DNA of 64,000 bases, from assembly GCF_023370075.1 (NCBI RefSeq), contig NZ_CP097149.1, positions 2,974,001 through 3,038,000 on the forward strand, given 5' to 3'. Under the pieces are notes generated by a model. It had not been told where the DNA came from, searched no databases, and was given only the letters and a program-made list of their open reading frames with translations. The DNA is from Deinococcus sp. QL22 (lineage in GTDB: Bacteria; Deinococcota; Deinococci; Deinococcales; Deinococcaceae). This document shows, in pieces, positions 8,452 through 23,646 of the stretch. Made by a program: the position numbers and the translations under genes. The first letter of the stretch is position 1; the number at the start of each line of letters is the position of its first letter.

Positions 8452-9420
8452 ATGAAAAAGTCCATCAAGACCGTCTCTACTTTGTTGCTTCTCGGCACCG
8501 CCGCTGTGGCCTTTGCACAGGGCACCACCATCCTCACCATCGGGTCGGGCAGCACGACCGGTGTGTACTTTCCTGTCGCCACCGGCATGGCCAAAATGAT
8601 CAACGATGCAGGCGCAGGTCTGCGTGCCAACGCACGCAGCACCGGCGGCAGCGTGTTCAATATGAACGCCCTCGGCACCGGCGAGCTTGACATCGCCATC
8701 GCACAGAACGACATCGCCTTCTATGCCTACAAGGGCACGGGTATCACCGCCTTCGAGGGTAAGGGCAACAACAAGATTCGCAGCATGGCTGTCCTGTACC
8801 CCGAAGTGCTGCACGTTATTGCCCGCAAAGATTCCAAGATCAACTCTATTGCCGACCTGAAGGGCAAAAAAGTGGTCATCGGGGATTTGGGTTCGGGCAC
8901 CGAACAAACCGCCCGCCAAGTGCTGGAAGCCTACGGCCTGAAGTTTGATGACCTGGGCCAAACGCTGCGCGTATCTCCGGCACAGGGCATCAGCCTGATG
9001 CAGGACAAGCGGGCCGACGCCCTGTTCTACACGGTGGGCGTGGGCGCGAGCGCCATTGCTCAGATTGCCCAAACAGTTGACGTGAACGTGGTGCCTGTGG
9101 GCGGCAACCAAGCTGCCAGCCTGCTTAAGAAGTATCCCTTTTACGTGCGCTTCAACATTCCAGCCAAGTCGTACAAGGGCGTCGGCGCAACCGTGCCCAG
9201 CGTGGCGGTTCAGGCCGTGATGGTCACCAGCACCGCCGTCAGCGAAGACTCGGTGTACAAGGCCATGAAAGCCACCTTCGGCAGCGAAGCCGACCTGAAG
9301 GCCCTTCACCCCAGCCTCGGCCTGAACTACTCGCTGGAAAAAGCCGTTAAGGGCTTGCCCACGCCCCTGCACCCCGGAGCGGTCAAGTTTTTCAAAGAAA
9401 AAGGCCTGAACGTCAAATAA
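8452..9420 (+). CDS. TAXI-family TRAP transporter solute-binding protein
   Basis: The periplasmic/extracytoplasmic receptor of a TRAP (tripartite ATP-independent) uptake system. Residues 1-23 are a classical signal peptide (KK, hydrophobic core, AVAFAQ). The mature part has the TAXI signatures: IGSGSTTGVYFPVATGMAK near the start, TGGSVFNMNAL, and DIAIAQNDIA. ADLKGKKVVIGDLGSGTEQTA is the conserved second-lobe block. Known ligands of TAXI proteins are small carboxylates/amino acids such as glutamate, so the substrate here is open. GGAAGGA precedes ATG 8452 at a normal distance, fixing the start over a longer frame from 8413. Confidence 0.93.
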   Translation: MKKSIKTVSTLLLLGTAAVAFAQGTTILTIGSGSTTGVYFPVATGMAKMINDAGAGLRANARSTGGSVFNMNALGTGELDIAIAQNDIAFYAYKGTGITAFEGKGNNKIRSMAVLYPEVLHVIARKDSKINSIADLKGKKVVIGDLGSGTEQTARQVLEAYGLKFDDLGQTLRVSPAQGISLMQDKRADALFYTVGVGASAIAQIAQTVDVNVVPVGGNQAASLLKKYPFYVRFNIPAKSYKGVGATVPSVAVQAVMVTSTAVSEDSVYKAMKATFGSEADLKALHPSLGLNYSLEKAVKGLPTPLHPGAVKFFKEKGLNVK

Positions 9421-9446
9421 GGCCCGGTCACTTGGCCTGAGTGGTT

Positions 9447-9491
9447 GGGGCCAGTCGCAACTCTCTCTGCGGCTGGCCCCCTGTCTTTTTC
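9447..9491 (+). terminator. Attenuator-like hairpin between TRAP binding protein and permease
   Basis: GGGGCCAG (9447-9454) pairs with CTGGCCCC (9473-9480), extended by CGC/GCG inside, and is followed by a T-rich run (CTGTCTTTTTC). It sits in the 88-nt gap of one operon, so partial termination or 3'-end protection would leave more binding protein than permease, as is usual for such systems. Confidence 0.7.
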
Positions 9492-9508
9492 AAGAGAATG
9501 AGGTAAAT

Positions 9509-11644
<2,136 letters not shown>

Positions 11645-11656
11645 GCTTTTTCCCCC

Positions 11657-11693
11657 AAAGCGCCTCTGCCCTGTGTGGGTGGGGCGCTTTTTT
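11657..11693 (+). terminator. Rho-independent terminator after the TRAP operon
   Basis: AAAGCGCC (11657-11664) pairs perfectly with GGCGCTTT (11683-11690), followed by further T residues. Confidence 0.85.
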
Positions 11694-11764
11694 GTTGGCC
11701 CGCTTCAACCCCTTCACCTGACCCCCAGCCCTGAGGTTGGGCATTCCCCCACCTTGCCCCAAAG

Positions 11765-11773
11765 TGCTAGAAT
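11765..11773 (+). promoter_or_regulatory. Extended -10 (TGC-TAGAAT) of uvrA
   Basis: TAGAAT (11768-11773) preceded by TGC. No clear -35. It would give a leader of about 108 nt in which the RDRM-like operator (11806-11822) lies downstream of the start point. Confidence 0.55.
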
Positions 11774-11805
11774 GGCCCGTTTTAGAGCGAAGGGGGCCAG
11801 CTCCC

Positions 11806-11822
11806 TTATGCATCCGACATAA
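11806..11822. promoter_or_regulatory. RDRM-like operator upstream of uvrA
   Basis: TTATGCATCCGACATAA is a 17-bp site with perfect TTATG/CATAA outer arms and exactly the spacing of the Deinococcus radiation/desiccation response motif (consensus TTATGTCATTGACATAA; 12 of 17 positions agree). In Deinococcus this motif is bound by the repressor DdrO, which the protease IrrE/PprI removes after damage, and uvrA is a known member of that regulon. It ends 65 nt before the uvrA start and downstream of the extended -10, suited to a roadblock or start-site repression. Confidence 0.8.
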
Positions 11823-11887
11823 CCTGCCAGTTGCCGTAAAGCGCGTGCTGGCCGCCCTCAAAGTGTCAAAACAAAGGAGCTTCCGAC

Positions 11888-15016
<3,129 letters not shown>

Positions 15017-15063
15017 TTCAGGGTGAACTTCAAGTCATGGTGAACTATGATCACGGGTAAGCC

Positions 15064-15726
15064 ATGACCACGCCTCCTCCAAACCTCTCCAAGTCAGACG
15101 CAGCCAAGGGAGATTCGGTCACGCCTGACTTGCCCTCAGACTTCACCACTCCCGCGCGACCCTCCCGTGCCCAACGGCTCCGTGCTGCACGACGCCGCGC
15201 CGGATGGCTGGATGTGGCGCGGTTGGTGGGCGGCTGGGCGCTGCTGGCGGTGCTGGCCTACTTTATGTGGACACCCGGAGACTGGCCGGTGCGCCTGCTG
15301 GCGTGGGTATTGCTGGTCATTCTGGCCGATGAATTTGGCGGCTGGTTCGGCTATATCGGTGTGGTGCTGGGAGGGCTGGCCTTCCTGAGTCCAACTGCAC
15401 CACCTGCCCAATGGCTCATTATTGTGCCGCTGGTGGGCGGGGCACTGATGGCCCTGCTGCTGATCAAGCATTCGGGCGGGCCGCTGGTGCTGCCATTTGC
15501 GGGGCTGCTGTTTGCGGGGACACTGCTGGCGGTGGGCCGCTTTGGCCCCAGAATAGACCCCACGCTGACCCTGCCCGCCAACCCGGAATTTCAGCGCACG
15601 GCGATTCTGGCCATGCTGGTGGGCCTCGGCTTCAGCTTTGTACGGCAGATCATCAACAGTTTAATTAAACGCCGTGCCAGACGCCGTGCAGCCAGACTGT
15701 CGGGCGTGCCGGAACTGACGACCTGA
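15064..15726 (+). CDS. Multi-pass membrane protein of unknown function
   Basis: A 220-aa protein not assigned to a family. Residues 1-50 are polar and then strongly basic (RAQRLRAARRRAGW); residues 55-195 contain about six hydrophobic segments; the end is basic again (LIKRRARRRAARL). That pattern suggests an integral membrane protein with both ends in the cytoplasm. TATGAT (15046-15051) stands 12 nt before the ATG, giving a very short leader. It follows uvrA by 47 nt but seems to have its own promoter; a terminator follows it. Confidence 0.7.
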   Translation: MTTPPPNLSKSDAAKGDSVTPDLPSDFTTPARPSRAQRLRAARRRAGWLDVARLVGGWALLAVLAYFMWTPGDWPVRLLAWVLLVILADEFGGWFGYIGVVLGGLAFLSPTAPPAQWLIIVPLVGGALMALLLIKHSGGPLVLPFAGLLFAGTLLAVGRFGPRIDPTLTLPANPEFQRTAILAMLVGLGFSFVRQIINSLIKRRARRRAARLSGVPELTT

Positions 15727-15761
15727 ACCTTATCCCTTTTCACCCTATCTCTCTTCACCCT

Positions 15762-15794
15762 GCCCCTCTCGGCCCGTCCAGAGGGGCGTTTTTG
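15762..15794 (+). terminator. Rho-independent terminator
   Basis: GCCCCTC (15762-15768) pairs with GAGGGGC (15781-15787), followed by GTTTTTG. It closes the membrane-protein unit before the dsbA-like promoter. Confidence 0.8.
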
Positions 15795-15861
15795 TTCGCT
15801 CCAATGACTTGCCTCAGCGTTCTGCTCCGCTCATCTGTCCGGTTGGTACACTGGCCGCACC

Positions 15862-16548
15862 ATGACCCGTCTTCAAGGAACCAACCCCAACCGCACCATT
15901 CTGGTGATCGGCACTCTGCTGGCTGCTGCCCTCATCGCTATCGCCCTCTTCGCCGTGCGCGGTCAACCCAGTGGCTCCAGTCAATCGGTCAACTTCAATC
16001 TGTCGGGTCAGCCGGTGCTGGGGCAGGCCGACGCACCCGTGACGATGGTGGTCTTCGAGGATTTCAAGTGCCCCAACTGCAAACGGTTCGAGGATGAATT
16101 CTTGCCCGAACTGAAGACCAAATACATTGACACAGGCAAGGCAAAATTGGTGTCGATCAACTACCCGTTCCTGGCGCAGAGTGCCCGCCTGCCCACCGAC
16201 GACAGCAAACTCGCTGCGCAAGCCGTGGAGTGCGCGTTTGTACAGAGCAACGACCTGCACGAGAGCTACAAAGCGGTGCTGTTTCGAGGTCAGGGAAACG
16301 AATCGGCAGTGTGGGCCACCAAAAGCCGCCTGAAAGACTTGGCCGCCAACGTGGAAGGATTAGACACCGCCAAATTTGCCACCTGCCTCGACAATGACGA
16401 AACTGCCGCCGCTGTGGATGCCGACGAGAAGCAGGCTGTGGACGCCAAAGTCGCCGGAACGCCCGCCATCTACGTGAACGGCAAATTGGTGGACAGCTAC
16501 GCCACCGCCTCGGTCAGCGCCGCTATAGACGCTGCCCTGATGAACTAG
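15862..16548 (+). CDS. DsbA-family thiol:disulfide oxidoreductase, membrane anchored
   Basis: A 228-aa thioredoxin-fold protein that should introduce disulfides into exported proteins. Residues 13-33 are one hydrophobic segment acting as signal anchor. The active site CPNC is at residues 70-73 ([15 protein letters not shown]) and the cis-Pro loop is [11 protein letters not shown] near residue 205. The helical insert between them (about 105-190) is that of the DsbA/DSBA-like (thioredoxin_4) family. TACACT (15847-15852) lies 9 nt before the ATG, so the mRNA is nearly leaderless. The next gene, 10 nt on, is its likely redox partner. Confidence 0.92.
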   Translation: MTRLQGTNPNRTILVIGTLLAAALIAIALFAVRGQPSGSSQSVNFNLSGQPVLGQADAPVTMVVFEDFKCPNCKRFEDEFLPELKTKYIDTGKAKLVSINYPFLAQSARLPTDDSKLAAQAVECAFVQSNDLHESYKAVLFRGQGNESAVWATKSRLKDLAANVEGLDTAKFATCLDNDETAAAVDADEKQAVDAKVAGTPAIYVNGKLVDSYATASVSAAIDAALMN

Positions 16549-16558
16549 GGCGCAGGCC

Positions 16559-16996
16559 ATGACACGTGACAACCGCCTGTATCTGGCGTGGGTGGTGGCC
16601 CTGCTCGCCACCATCGGCAGTCTATGGTTCAGCGAATCGCGGGGCTTTATTCCCTGCGTGCTGTGCTGGTTTCAGCGCATCGCCATGTATCCGCTGGCGT
16701 TGCTGCTGGGCATCGCGGCACTGCGGGGCGACCTGAACATTCGCGCCTACGCCTTGCCACTCGCCGCAGTGGGCTGGGTGGTGGCCCTGATTCACAACCT
16801 AGAAGACTGGGGCGTCATTCAGAGCCTCAAGGTGTGCGGAGTCGGCCAGACCACCGCCGGCTGCGACGTGCAGTGGCCTATCTGGGGCGGCGGCGCACTG
16901 GCGGGCCTGAATTCCATCATCACCATTCCGGTGTTGGCGCTCACTGCCTTTACACTGATCATCGGCCTGCTGAGTTGGGGCAGGCGGCGCATGTGA
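16559..16996 (+). CDS. DsbB/BdbC-like disulfide bond formation protein
   Basis: A 145-aa, four-helix membrane protein that re-oxidises the DsbA-like partner and passes electrons to quinone. The first Cys pair is [17 protein letters not shown] (C33, C36), the quinone-side CxxC with the Arg and Tyr usual in the family. The second pair is in a periplasmic loop, [17 protein letters not shown] (about C97 and C106). The 10-nt gap to the dsbA-like gene makes one operon. It converges with the SDR gene, with only 4 bp between the two stop codons. Confidence 0.92.
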   Translation: MTRDNRLYLAWVVALLATIGSLWFSESRGFIPCVLCWFQRIAMYPLALLLGIAALRGDLNIRAYALPLAAVGWVVALIHNLEDWGVIQSLKVCGVGQTTAGCDVQWPIWGGGALAGLNSIITIPVLALTAFTLIIGLLSWGRRRM

Positions 16997-17000
16997 AGGG

Positions 17001-17786
17001 CTAAACCGGTCTACCCGCCATCATAAAACTGGCGGTCATGCCGCCGTCTACGGGCAAAATAACGCCTGTCAGAAAGCTGGCCTCTTCACTTCCCAGAAAG
17101 TAGACGGCCTGCGCGACTTCTCGCGGCTCTCCGAGGCGGCGCAGGGCGTGGAGGTCTTCGTAATCCCGGCGGGTCTGTTCGGGGTCGGCGCTCGCGGCTA
17201 TGGCCTGCAACACCGATTCGGTACTGATCGCGCCGGGGGCAACTGCATTGACGCGCACCCCACGCGGCGCGAGGTCGAGGGCCATCGCACGGGTCAGGTT
17301 GACCAGGCCGCCCTTACTGGCGTTATATGCGGCGTTGCCCTGCTCGGCCAACAGTCCCTGCACACTCGCCACGTTGACGATGGCGCTCCCCCTTGGCATC
17401 AGGTCGATCAGCTCGCGGGTCAGCAGCAGCGGGGCACTCAGGTTTACGTTCAGGGCGCGTGACCAACCGCGTGCGCTTACATCGAGGACGCCGCCGTGTG
17501 CGCCCTGATAGGCGGCATTGTTGACCAAAAGGCCCACGCCACCCAGGTCACGGGCAGCGCGGGCGATGCGGTTGCGTCCCGCAGCACTGGCGACGTCGGC
17601 CCTCAAACGCAAACTGCCCTTCAGCAGCGGCGGCAAATTCAGGTCTACGCCGAGTACCGGATGGCCGCGCTCTACGTACAACTCTGCGATGGCCCGGCCA
17701 ATTCCGCGTGCAGCACCGGTGACCACCACACCTGCAAGCGAGGTGGACGAGGCCGTTGGAGTGGCCGGAAACGGAGAGGCAGCCAT
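17001..17786 (-). CDS. Short-chain dehydrogenase/reductase (SDR) family oxidoreductase
   Basis: A 261-aa classical SDR. After a Ser/Thr/Pro-rich start, the NAD(P)-binding TGAARGIG is at about residues 23-30, NNAAY follows the fourth strand, and the catalytic Ser, Tyr and Lys are present (NVASVQG, YNASKGG). The C-terminal segment [17 protein letters not shown] matches the family. Substrate unknown. ATG 17786 gives normal length; there is no clear ribosome binding site and no well-placed TANNNT, so a start a few codons later is possible. Confidence 0.9.
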   Translation of the reverse strand: MAASPFPATPTASSTSLAGVVVTGAARGIGRAIAELYVERGHPVLGVDLNLPPLLKGSLRLRADVASAAGRNRIARAARDLGGVGLLVNNAAYQGAHGGVLDVSARGWSRALNVNLSAPLLLTRELIDLMPRGSAIVNVASVQGLLAEQGNAAYNASKGGLVNLTRAMALDLAPRGVRVNAVAPGAISTESVLQAIAASADPEQTRRDYEDLHALRRLGEPREVAQAVYFLGSEEASFLTGVILPVDGGMTASFMMAGRPV

Positions 17787-17941
17787 TCCCTAGTGTGACC
17801 CGGCTGTGCTGATAATGAGTAGACGGATAAACAGAATGAAGAAAAGCTCAAGGGGCGGCTGATAGTGGCGGCCCTTGGAACGGCCTGATCCATACTCTGG
17901 TGCGATTAGGCAACACAGCCGCCCAAATTGGGCCGATGCTC

Positions 17942-17947
17942 TAAAGT
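17942..17947 (+). promoter_or_regulatory. -10 hexamer TAAAGT, leaderless promoter of the sugar kinase
   Basis: TAAAGT ends 8 nt before the ATG at 17956. Confidence 0.45.
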
Positions 17948-17955
17948 AGGCGCGT

Positions 17956-18855
17956 ATGACATTGCCCTTGATTGTGAGTGCTGGGGAAGCACTGACCGAC
18001 CTCGTAACTGGCGGCGGAAACGTCTGGAACGCGCATCCCGGAGGGGCAGGCTGGAACGTGGCGCGAGCCTGTGCGCGGCTCGGCGTTCCCAGTGCCTTTG
18101 CGGGTGCGGTGGGGCAAGACAACTTTGGAGACGACCTCCTGCGCGAATCTCTGGAAGCGGGCCTTGATCCGCGCTTTTTGCAGCGTGCGCCCGCGCCGAC
18201 GCTGATGGCGGTGGTGTATTCCAAGTCACCGCCCGCCTACCGCTTTTTGGGCGAAAACAGCGCCGACTTGCACTTCGACCCCACGGCTCTCCCCGATGGC
18301 TGGCTGGGCGCGGCCCGCTGGCTGCATGTGGGCGGCATCAGCCTTGCGCGTTGGCCGCTGGCCGATACGCTTCTGGGCCTGATAGAAGCGGCGCGGGCGG
18401 CAGGCGTCAAGATCAGTTTCGATCCCAACGCCCGTATTTCTCACCGCCACCCCGACTATCCCGCCGTGTTCGGGGCCGTGATGCGCCGCGCCGACCTGAT
18501 CAAGCTCAGCGATGAGGATTTAGGGGTGTTCTTCCCCGGCCTCAGCGAAGACGACGCCCTTCGCGAGTTGCGCGGCATGAATGCCCGTTCGCCCATCGTG
18601 ATTACACGCGGCGCGGCGGGCGCGACCCTGTTTCAGTCGGCGGGCCGCCTAGACCTGCCCACCACACCCGTACAGGTTATGGACACGGTGGGCGCGGGCG
18701 ACGCCCTGTGCGCTGGAATGCTGGTCAGCGCCACCGAGCATCCGGACGCCCTCTGGAACGACCACCTGCAAGTCGGACTTCGGGCTGCCGCTGCCGCCTG
18801 TGCCCGTGCCGGAGCCTACGCGCCTACACGGGCCGACTTGGAAGCGTTGAGGTAA
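17956..18855 (+). CDS. PfkB-family sugar kinase (fructokinase/KDG-kinase-like)
   Basis: A 299-aa ribokinase-fold kinase that phosphorylates a sugar with ATP. The N-terminal motif [15 protein letters not shown] (about residues 32-46) contains the substrate-side Asn. FDPNAR and [11 protein letters not shown] mark the middle of the fold. The catalytic [14 protein letters not shown], with the base Asp and anion hole, is near residue 240. The family covers fructokinase, 2-keto-3-deoxygluconate kinase and ribokinase; the sequence looks closest to the fructokinase branch, but that is a judgement only. Transcribed alone from a leaderless-type promoter. Confidence 0.88.
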   Translation: MTLPLIVSAGEALTDLVTGGGNVWNAHPGGAGWNVARACARLGVPSAFAGAVGQDNFGDDLLRESLEAGLDPRFLQRAPAPTLMAVVYSKSPPAYRFLGENSADLHFDPTALPDGWLGAARWLHVGGISLARWPLADTLLGLIEAARAAGVKISFDPNARISHRHPDYPAVFGAVMRRADLIKLSDEDLGVFFPGLSEDDALRELRGMNARSPIVITRGAAGATLFQSAGRLDLPTTPVQVMDTVGAGDALCAGMLVSATEHPDALWNDHLQVGLRAAAAACARAGAYAPTRADLEALR

Positions 18856-18862
18856 AGCAGGG

Positions 18863-19508
18863 TCACTCGCGCACCTGCTCCCAGCGCACGGCCTCGCCCG
18901 ATGCACACTCGGGAAAAGTGGGGGCCGAAAATGTTTGATAGGGGTGCGGGCACAGCGTCAGCACAGGCACATGGGGTAGCAGTGCCGTCTCGCGCACCGT
19001 CCAGACACTCAGGCCCACTACGGTATGGCCTGCCCGCCGCATTCCGGCCACCAACAGGCGGGCGTCCGTGCCTGTGCTGATCAGGTCGTCTACCCCCACC
19101 ATCCGCTGTGGAGAGTCCAGAATATTGATGCGGTGATACCAAATTGCGATGATTCTCGCGAATCATCCGAGCGGAGCGAGTGGCAAAGAGTACGGGCTGG
19201 CAGCGATGGACGAACATCTGGTGGGATTGCAGATGTTTGGGAGTCAGAGCAAGTCCCCATGAAACGTCATTTGCTTGTCTTGCAGACTCCCGAACGCTAC
19301 AGGCAACTTCAGATGACGCGCCACGAACGCAACCAGCACCGCCCCACATTGGCTGGCTCCGACGGTCAGCTCAGCATTAGGCCAGTGAACCTGAATATGG
19401 TATGCCTGCGCTTCAGCCAACCAGTCCAACCGCACCGGATAGCGTACCAGTTCGCCCTTTTCCAGCCATTCGCGTGTAGCCCATACTTGAAAACTGTGTG
19501 ACCGTCAC
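18863..19508 (-). pseudogene. Degenerate phosphoribosyltransferase-like gene, interrupted by a hairpin-rich insertion
   Basis: Pieces of one protein lie in different frames of this strand. The 3' part (from about 19120 down) contains the PRPP-binding motif VGVDDLISTGTDARLL and runs to the stop at 18863. A 5' part (about 19245-19480) reads REWLEKGELVRYPVRLDWLA and then AYHIQVHWPNAELTVG, and ends in a stop within the insertion. Joining HRINILDSPQRM directly to the PRPP motif restores a continuous C-terminal half. At the 5' end, GTG 19508 opens a frame (VTVTQF) that must shift twice to reach FKYGLH and then EWLEKG, so there are also small indels. The intact enzyme would have transferred a phosphoribosyl group, substrate unknown. 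Not functional as it stands. Confidence 0.75.
19136..19291. repeat. Hairpin-rich insertion (MITE-like or small non-autonomous repeat) in the phosphoribosyltransferase gene
   Basis: Three inverted repeats lie in tandem: GATGATTC/GAATCATC (19148-19155, 19160-19167), AACATCTG/CAGATGTT (19213-19220, 19230-19237) and GGGAGTC/GACTCCC (19239-19245, 19285-19291). The segment splits the phosphoribosyltransferase reading frame and codes for nothing. Several small non-coding repeat families are known in Deinococcus genomes; this looks like one, but I see no second copy in the window and no certain target duplication. The boundaries are approximate; the third hairpin may belong partly to the host gene. 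Confidence 0.55.
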
Positions 19509-19538
19509 GGCGAATCCGGCATCTTTGATTGTTGCAAC

Positions 19539-20894
19539 TTACGATACCAAGCGGGCGTCGTCGTGTTCGGCCATCATTCGAAGGAACGCATCGACGTACT
19601 GCGGATCGAACTGGCGGCCCGCCTGCATCCTGATCTCGTTCAGGGCGCGTTCGCGTGTCCAGGCAGGCTTGTAGGGCCGGGCGTTGGTCAGCGCATCGAA
19701 CACGTCCACGATGCTGAAGACCCGCGCCGTTTCGGGGATGTTTTGACCGCGCAGTGCGGCGGGGTAGCCCGTGCCGTCCCAGCGTTCGTGGTGATAGCGC
19801 ACCAAATCCAGCGTCTCTGCGGGCAAAAAATGCAGGTCTTGCAACATGTCGTAGCCCACGGTGGTATGGGTCTGAATAATGCGGCGTTCTCCAGCGTCCA
19901 GCGGGCCTTGCTTGTGAAGAATCCGGTCTGGAATGGCGAGCTTGCCCAAATCGTGCAGATACGCGCCCCAGCGCAGGGCTTTGACCTGATCTTCGTCCCA
20001 GCTCATGCGGCGAGCAAGGCGCACACTCATGCTGACCACCCGGCTGGTATGCCCGCCGGTGTCGTCGTCACGGCGCTCTAGCGCGGCTCCCAGCGACCTC
20101 AATGTAACTTCGTTGGCATCGCGCAGATCGCTGATGGCCTGCCACTGCCCCAGCTGCGACCCCAAGAGGCGGGCAAACGAGGCGATGACGCTCTTTTCGT
20201 CCTCGTCAAAGTCACGGTCTTCGGCGCGGGTAATGATCAGCACGCCGAGGTGGGTGGTGGCCCGCCCGTACACGGGAGCCACATGGTATTTCTGACGCTG
20301 GGTTTTGGGCAGCAGGGTCAGGGCTTCTTCGGCCACCCAGTGGTCGGCCTGTACGCTGCGGCTGTCGCTGTCGCTGGGGTGAATAGGCTGCTCTAAAAAA
20401 ACTTCGTATGCGCCTTTGGCCGCCAGAATATGCGGCGTGCCTTTGCGGTAAGCCACGAAGGCCAGGTTGGGAGCCACCCGCAATTTGTCCAAAATGCCCA
20501 CGCCAGCGCGGATAATCGCGTCGGCGTCACGGGCGTCGGCCAGTCGCTCGCTGCCCACCCGCAGGGCGTCTATGGTGTTGTGCTGCCACGCCATTTCCCG
20601 CACCGACGCTTGCTCGCGCAGGGTCAATAGGCCAAGGCCGCCAATAACGCACAGCGCCCCCAACAATTCGGGAACAGTGGGGGCCGAACCGGGCAAGACC
20701 AAAGTCGCCAAAAAAGCGGCTGGATACACTGCCAGGGCTGTCCAGCGCCAGATGCCGCCCAGCGGCCAAGACGCGGCGGCCAACACCAATGCAGATCCTG
20801 CCAACAAGCCCTGTTGATCGGTTACCGCAGCATATCCCAGCACCAGCAGAGCGAGTACCAGCACAAAATAGGTCAGGGGGCCGACGCGGAACAC
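19539..20894 (-). CDS. HD-GYP domain cyclic-di-GMP phosphodiesterase with membrane and GAF regions
   Basis: A 451-aa signalling protein. Residues 1-95 hold several hydrophobic segments (membrane sensor or anchor), about 110-265 a GAF-like domain (ADAIIRAGVGIL...THLGVLIITRAEDRDFDEDEKSVI), and about 275-445 an HD-GYP domain. The catalytic residues are present: GGHTSRV, the HD pair in YLHDLGKLAIPD, HTTVGYDML, YHHERWDGTGYP (the GYP motif) and VDVFDALTNARPYK. It should hydrolyse cyclic-di-GMP. Start GTG 20894: TAAACT preceded by TGC lies exactly 6 nt upstream, a leaderless promoter. Confidence 0.93.
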   Translation of the reverse strand: MFRVGPLTYFVLVLALLVLGYAAVTDQQGLLAGSALVLAAASWPLGGIWRWTALAVYPAAFLATLVLPGSAPTVPELLGALCVIGGLGLLTLREQASVREMAWQHNTIDALRVGSERLADARDADAIIRAGVGILDKLRVAPNLAFVAYRKGTPHILAAKGAYEVFLEQPIHPSDSDSRSVQADHWVAEEALTLLPKTQRQKYHVAPVYGRATTHLGVLIITRAEDRDFDEDEKSVIASFARLLGSQLGQWQAISDLRDANEVTLRSLGAALERRDDDTGGHTSRVVSMSVRLARRMSWDEDQVKALRWGAYLHDLGKLAIPDRILHKQGPLDAGERRIIQTHTTVGYDMLQDLHFLPAETLDLVRYHHERWDGTGYPAALRGQNIPETARVFSIVDVFDALTNARPYKPAWTRERALNEIRMQAGRQFDPQYVDAFLRMMAEHDDARLVS

Positions 20895-20900
20895 CCCAGA

Positions 20901-20906
20901 AGTTTA
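20901..20906 (-). promoter_or_regulatory. -10 hexamer TAAACT (extended, TGC) of the HD-GYP gene
   Basis: Read on the minus strand, TGC-TAAACT ends 6 nt before the GTG start, with no room for a ribosome binding site. Confidence 0.6.
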
Positions 20907-21090
20907 GCACTCGTTTTGGTGCGTTCTTGGATGAACAGAAGGGATGAGTGGCTCTATCGGCTCTGACCAGGTGGAGACTTCACAACAACATGAACACAAT
21001 CTCATCTGGAGAGTAAGGCTTAGTCAGGCAGCGCTGGGCAGCGGCGCGGTATTGTGAAACCGTGAGAGGCAAGACTGGGGAGACCCGCCT

Positions 21091-21822
<732 letters not shown>

Positions 21823-21914
21823 CCAGCCTATTGGCCTTACACCTCGCCGAATATCTAGCCGAACATCTAGAAGGTGTTCAGGCAAGCGCCGACGCGGGGG
21901 GGTAGGGCCGGGGG

Positions 21915-21920
21915 TATGCT
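21915..21920 (+). promoter_or_regulatory. -10 hexamer TATGCT, leaderless promoter of pgi
   Basis: TATGCT ends 6 nt before ATG 21927. Confidence 0.6.
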
Positions 21921-21926
21921 CAGCGC

Positions 21927-23573
21927 ATGTCGAACCCCGCCGCGCTGACCCACCTTCCCGCCTGGCAAGCCCTGACGGCCCATTTTGCGGCCTTCAAGCA
22001 TACCCACCTCCGCGACCTGTTTGCCGCCGATCCTGTGCGTGGTGAGCGACTGAACGCCCAGGGCGCGGGCCTGTATCTGGACTACAGCAAGCACCGCGTA
22101 ACCGACGAAACGCTGACGCTGCTACTAAACTTGGCCCGCGAAACTGGCCTGGAAGCCAAGCGCGACGCGATGCTGGCGGGCGAGAAAATCAATGTGACCG
22201 AGGGCCGCGCCGTGCTGCATACCGCCCTGCGTGCCCCACGCGGCGCGGCGGTGATGGTGGACGGCAAGAATGTGGTGCCGGATGTACATGAAGTGCTTGA
22301 CCGGATGGCGACTTTTGCCGACTCCGTGCGGGCCGGGCAGTGGTTGGGCTTTACGGGCAAACCCATTCGCAATATCGTCAATATCGGCATCGGCGGCTCT
22401 GACCTTGGCCCGGTGATGGCGTATGAGGCCCTGAAACACTACGCCCAACGCGATCTGACCCTGCGCTTCGTGTCCAACGTGGACGGCACCGACTTGGCCG
22501 AAAAGGTGCGTGACCTGAACCCCGAAGAAACGCTGGTGATCGTGTCGAGCAAGACCTTTACGACTCAGGAAACGATGGCGAATGCGGCAAGCGCCCGCAC
22601 TTGGTTGCTGGCAGCTTTGGGCGACGACGCAGCGGTGGCGCGGCACTTTGTAGCCGTATCCACCAACGCCGACGCCGTGGGCAAATTCGGCATAGACACC
22701 GCCAACATGTTCGGTTTCTGGGACTGGGTGGGCGGGCGCTACAGCATGGACAGCGCCATCGGCCTGAGCCTGATGTTGGCCATCGGGCCGGACGGATTCC
22801 GCGAATTGCTGGCCGGATTTCACGAGATGGACGAACACTTCCGGACTGCGCCGCTGGAGGCCAATCTGCCCGTGCTGATGGGCGTCTTGGGCGTCTGGTA
22901 CAACAACTTTTTTGGTGCAGAAACCGTAGCCATTTTGCCCTACGATCAATACCTGTCGCACTTCAGCGCGTACTTGCAACAACTGGACATGGAGAGCAAC
23001 GGCAAGCACATCACGCTCTCTGGTGCGGTCACGGATTACCAGACTGGTCCGGTGATCTGGGGACAACCCGGCACCAACGGCCAGCACGCCTTCTATCAGC
23101 TGATTCATCAGGGCACCAAGCTGATTCCCTGCGACTTTATCGGCTTTGCCCGCACGCTGAACCCCATGCCCGTGCAGGGCGGCCTGACCCACCACGACCT
23201 CCTGATGGCAAACGTCTTCGCCCAGACCGAGGCGCTGGCCTTCGGCAAAACGCTGGACGCCGTGCTGGCCGAGGGCATTGATCCGGCACTCGCCCCCCAC
23301 CGCGTCTTTGACGGCAACCGCCCCACCTCTACCCTGCTGGCCCACCAACTCACGCCGCGCATTCTGGGGGCGCTGATCGCCCTGTACGAACACAAGGTCT
23401 TCGTGCAGGGAGCCATCTGGGACATCAACCCATTCGACCAGTGGGGCGTGGAACTGGGTAAAGTGCTGGCCGGAAAAATCGTGCCGGAACTGGGCAGTGA
23501 GGAGCAACCGCAGCTGGCGCATGACAGCAGTACAAACGCGCTGATTCGGTGGTATAGGGAAAAGCGGGTCTAA
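21927..23573 (+). CDS. pgi: Glucose-6-phosphate isomerase
   Basis: Interconverts glucose 6-phosphate and fructose 6-phosphate in glycolysis and gluconeogenesis; cytoplasmic, normally dimeric. The 548-aa length is that of the long (E. coli-like) family. Both signatures are present: [17 protein letters not shown] and [18 protein letters not shown], as well as [16 protein letters not shown] phosphate loop ([18 protein letters not shown]), [11 protein letters not shown] and the [16 protein letters not shown] block with the catalytic His. The start is fixed by the leaderless -10. A long hairpin separates it from convergent wecB. Confidence 0.97.
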   Translation: MSNPAALTHLPAWQALTAHFAAFKHTHLRDLFAADPVRGERLNAQGAGLYLDYSKHRVTDETLTLLLNLARETGLEAKRDAMLAGEKINVTEGRAVLHTALRAPRGAAVMVDGKNVVPDVHEVLDRMATFADSVRAGQWLGFTGKPIRNIVNIGIGGSDLGPVMAYEALKHYAQRDLTLRFVSNVDGTDLAEKVRDLNPEETLVIVSSKTFTTQETMANAASARTWLLAALGDDAAVARHFVAVSTNADAVGKFGIDTANMFGFWDWVGGRYSMDSAIGLSLMLAIGPDGFRELLAGFHEMDEHFRTAPLEANLPVLMGVLGVWYNNFFGAETVAILPYDQYLSHFSAYLQQLDMESNGKHITLSGAVTDYQTGPVIWGQPGTNGQHAFYQLIHQGTKLIPCDFIGFARTLNPMPVQGGLTHHDLLMANVFAQTEALAFGKTLDAVLAEGIDPALAPHRVFDGNRPTSTLLAHQLTPRILGALIALYEHKVFVQGAIWDINPFDQWGVELGKVLAGKIVPELGSEEQPQLAHDSSTNALIRWYREKRV

Positions 23574-23582
23574 AACAGGATC

Positions 23583-23630
23583 GTGGAGCTTAAAACGTGG
23601 AAACAGCCAAAACCACGTTCTAAGCTCCAC
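23583..23630. terminator. Long inverted repeat between convergent pgi and wecB
   Basis: An 18-bp arm (23583-23600) pairs with 23613-23630 with one mismatch around a 12-nt loop. There is no long T tract, so it may act as a bidirectional terminator or 3'-end stabiliser. The one mismatch is G-U pairable on the minus-strand transcript. Confidence 0.6.
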
Positions 23631-23646
23631 TGTCTACGTTTGCTCC

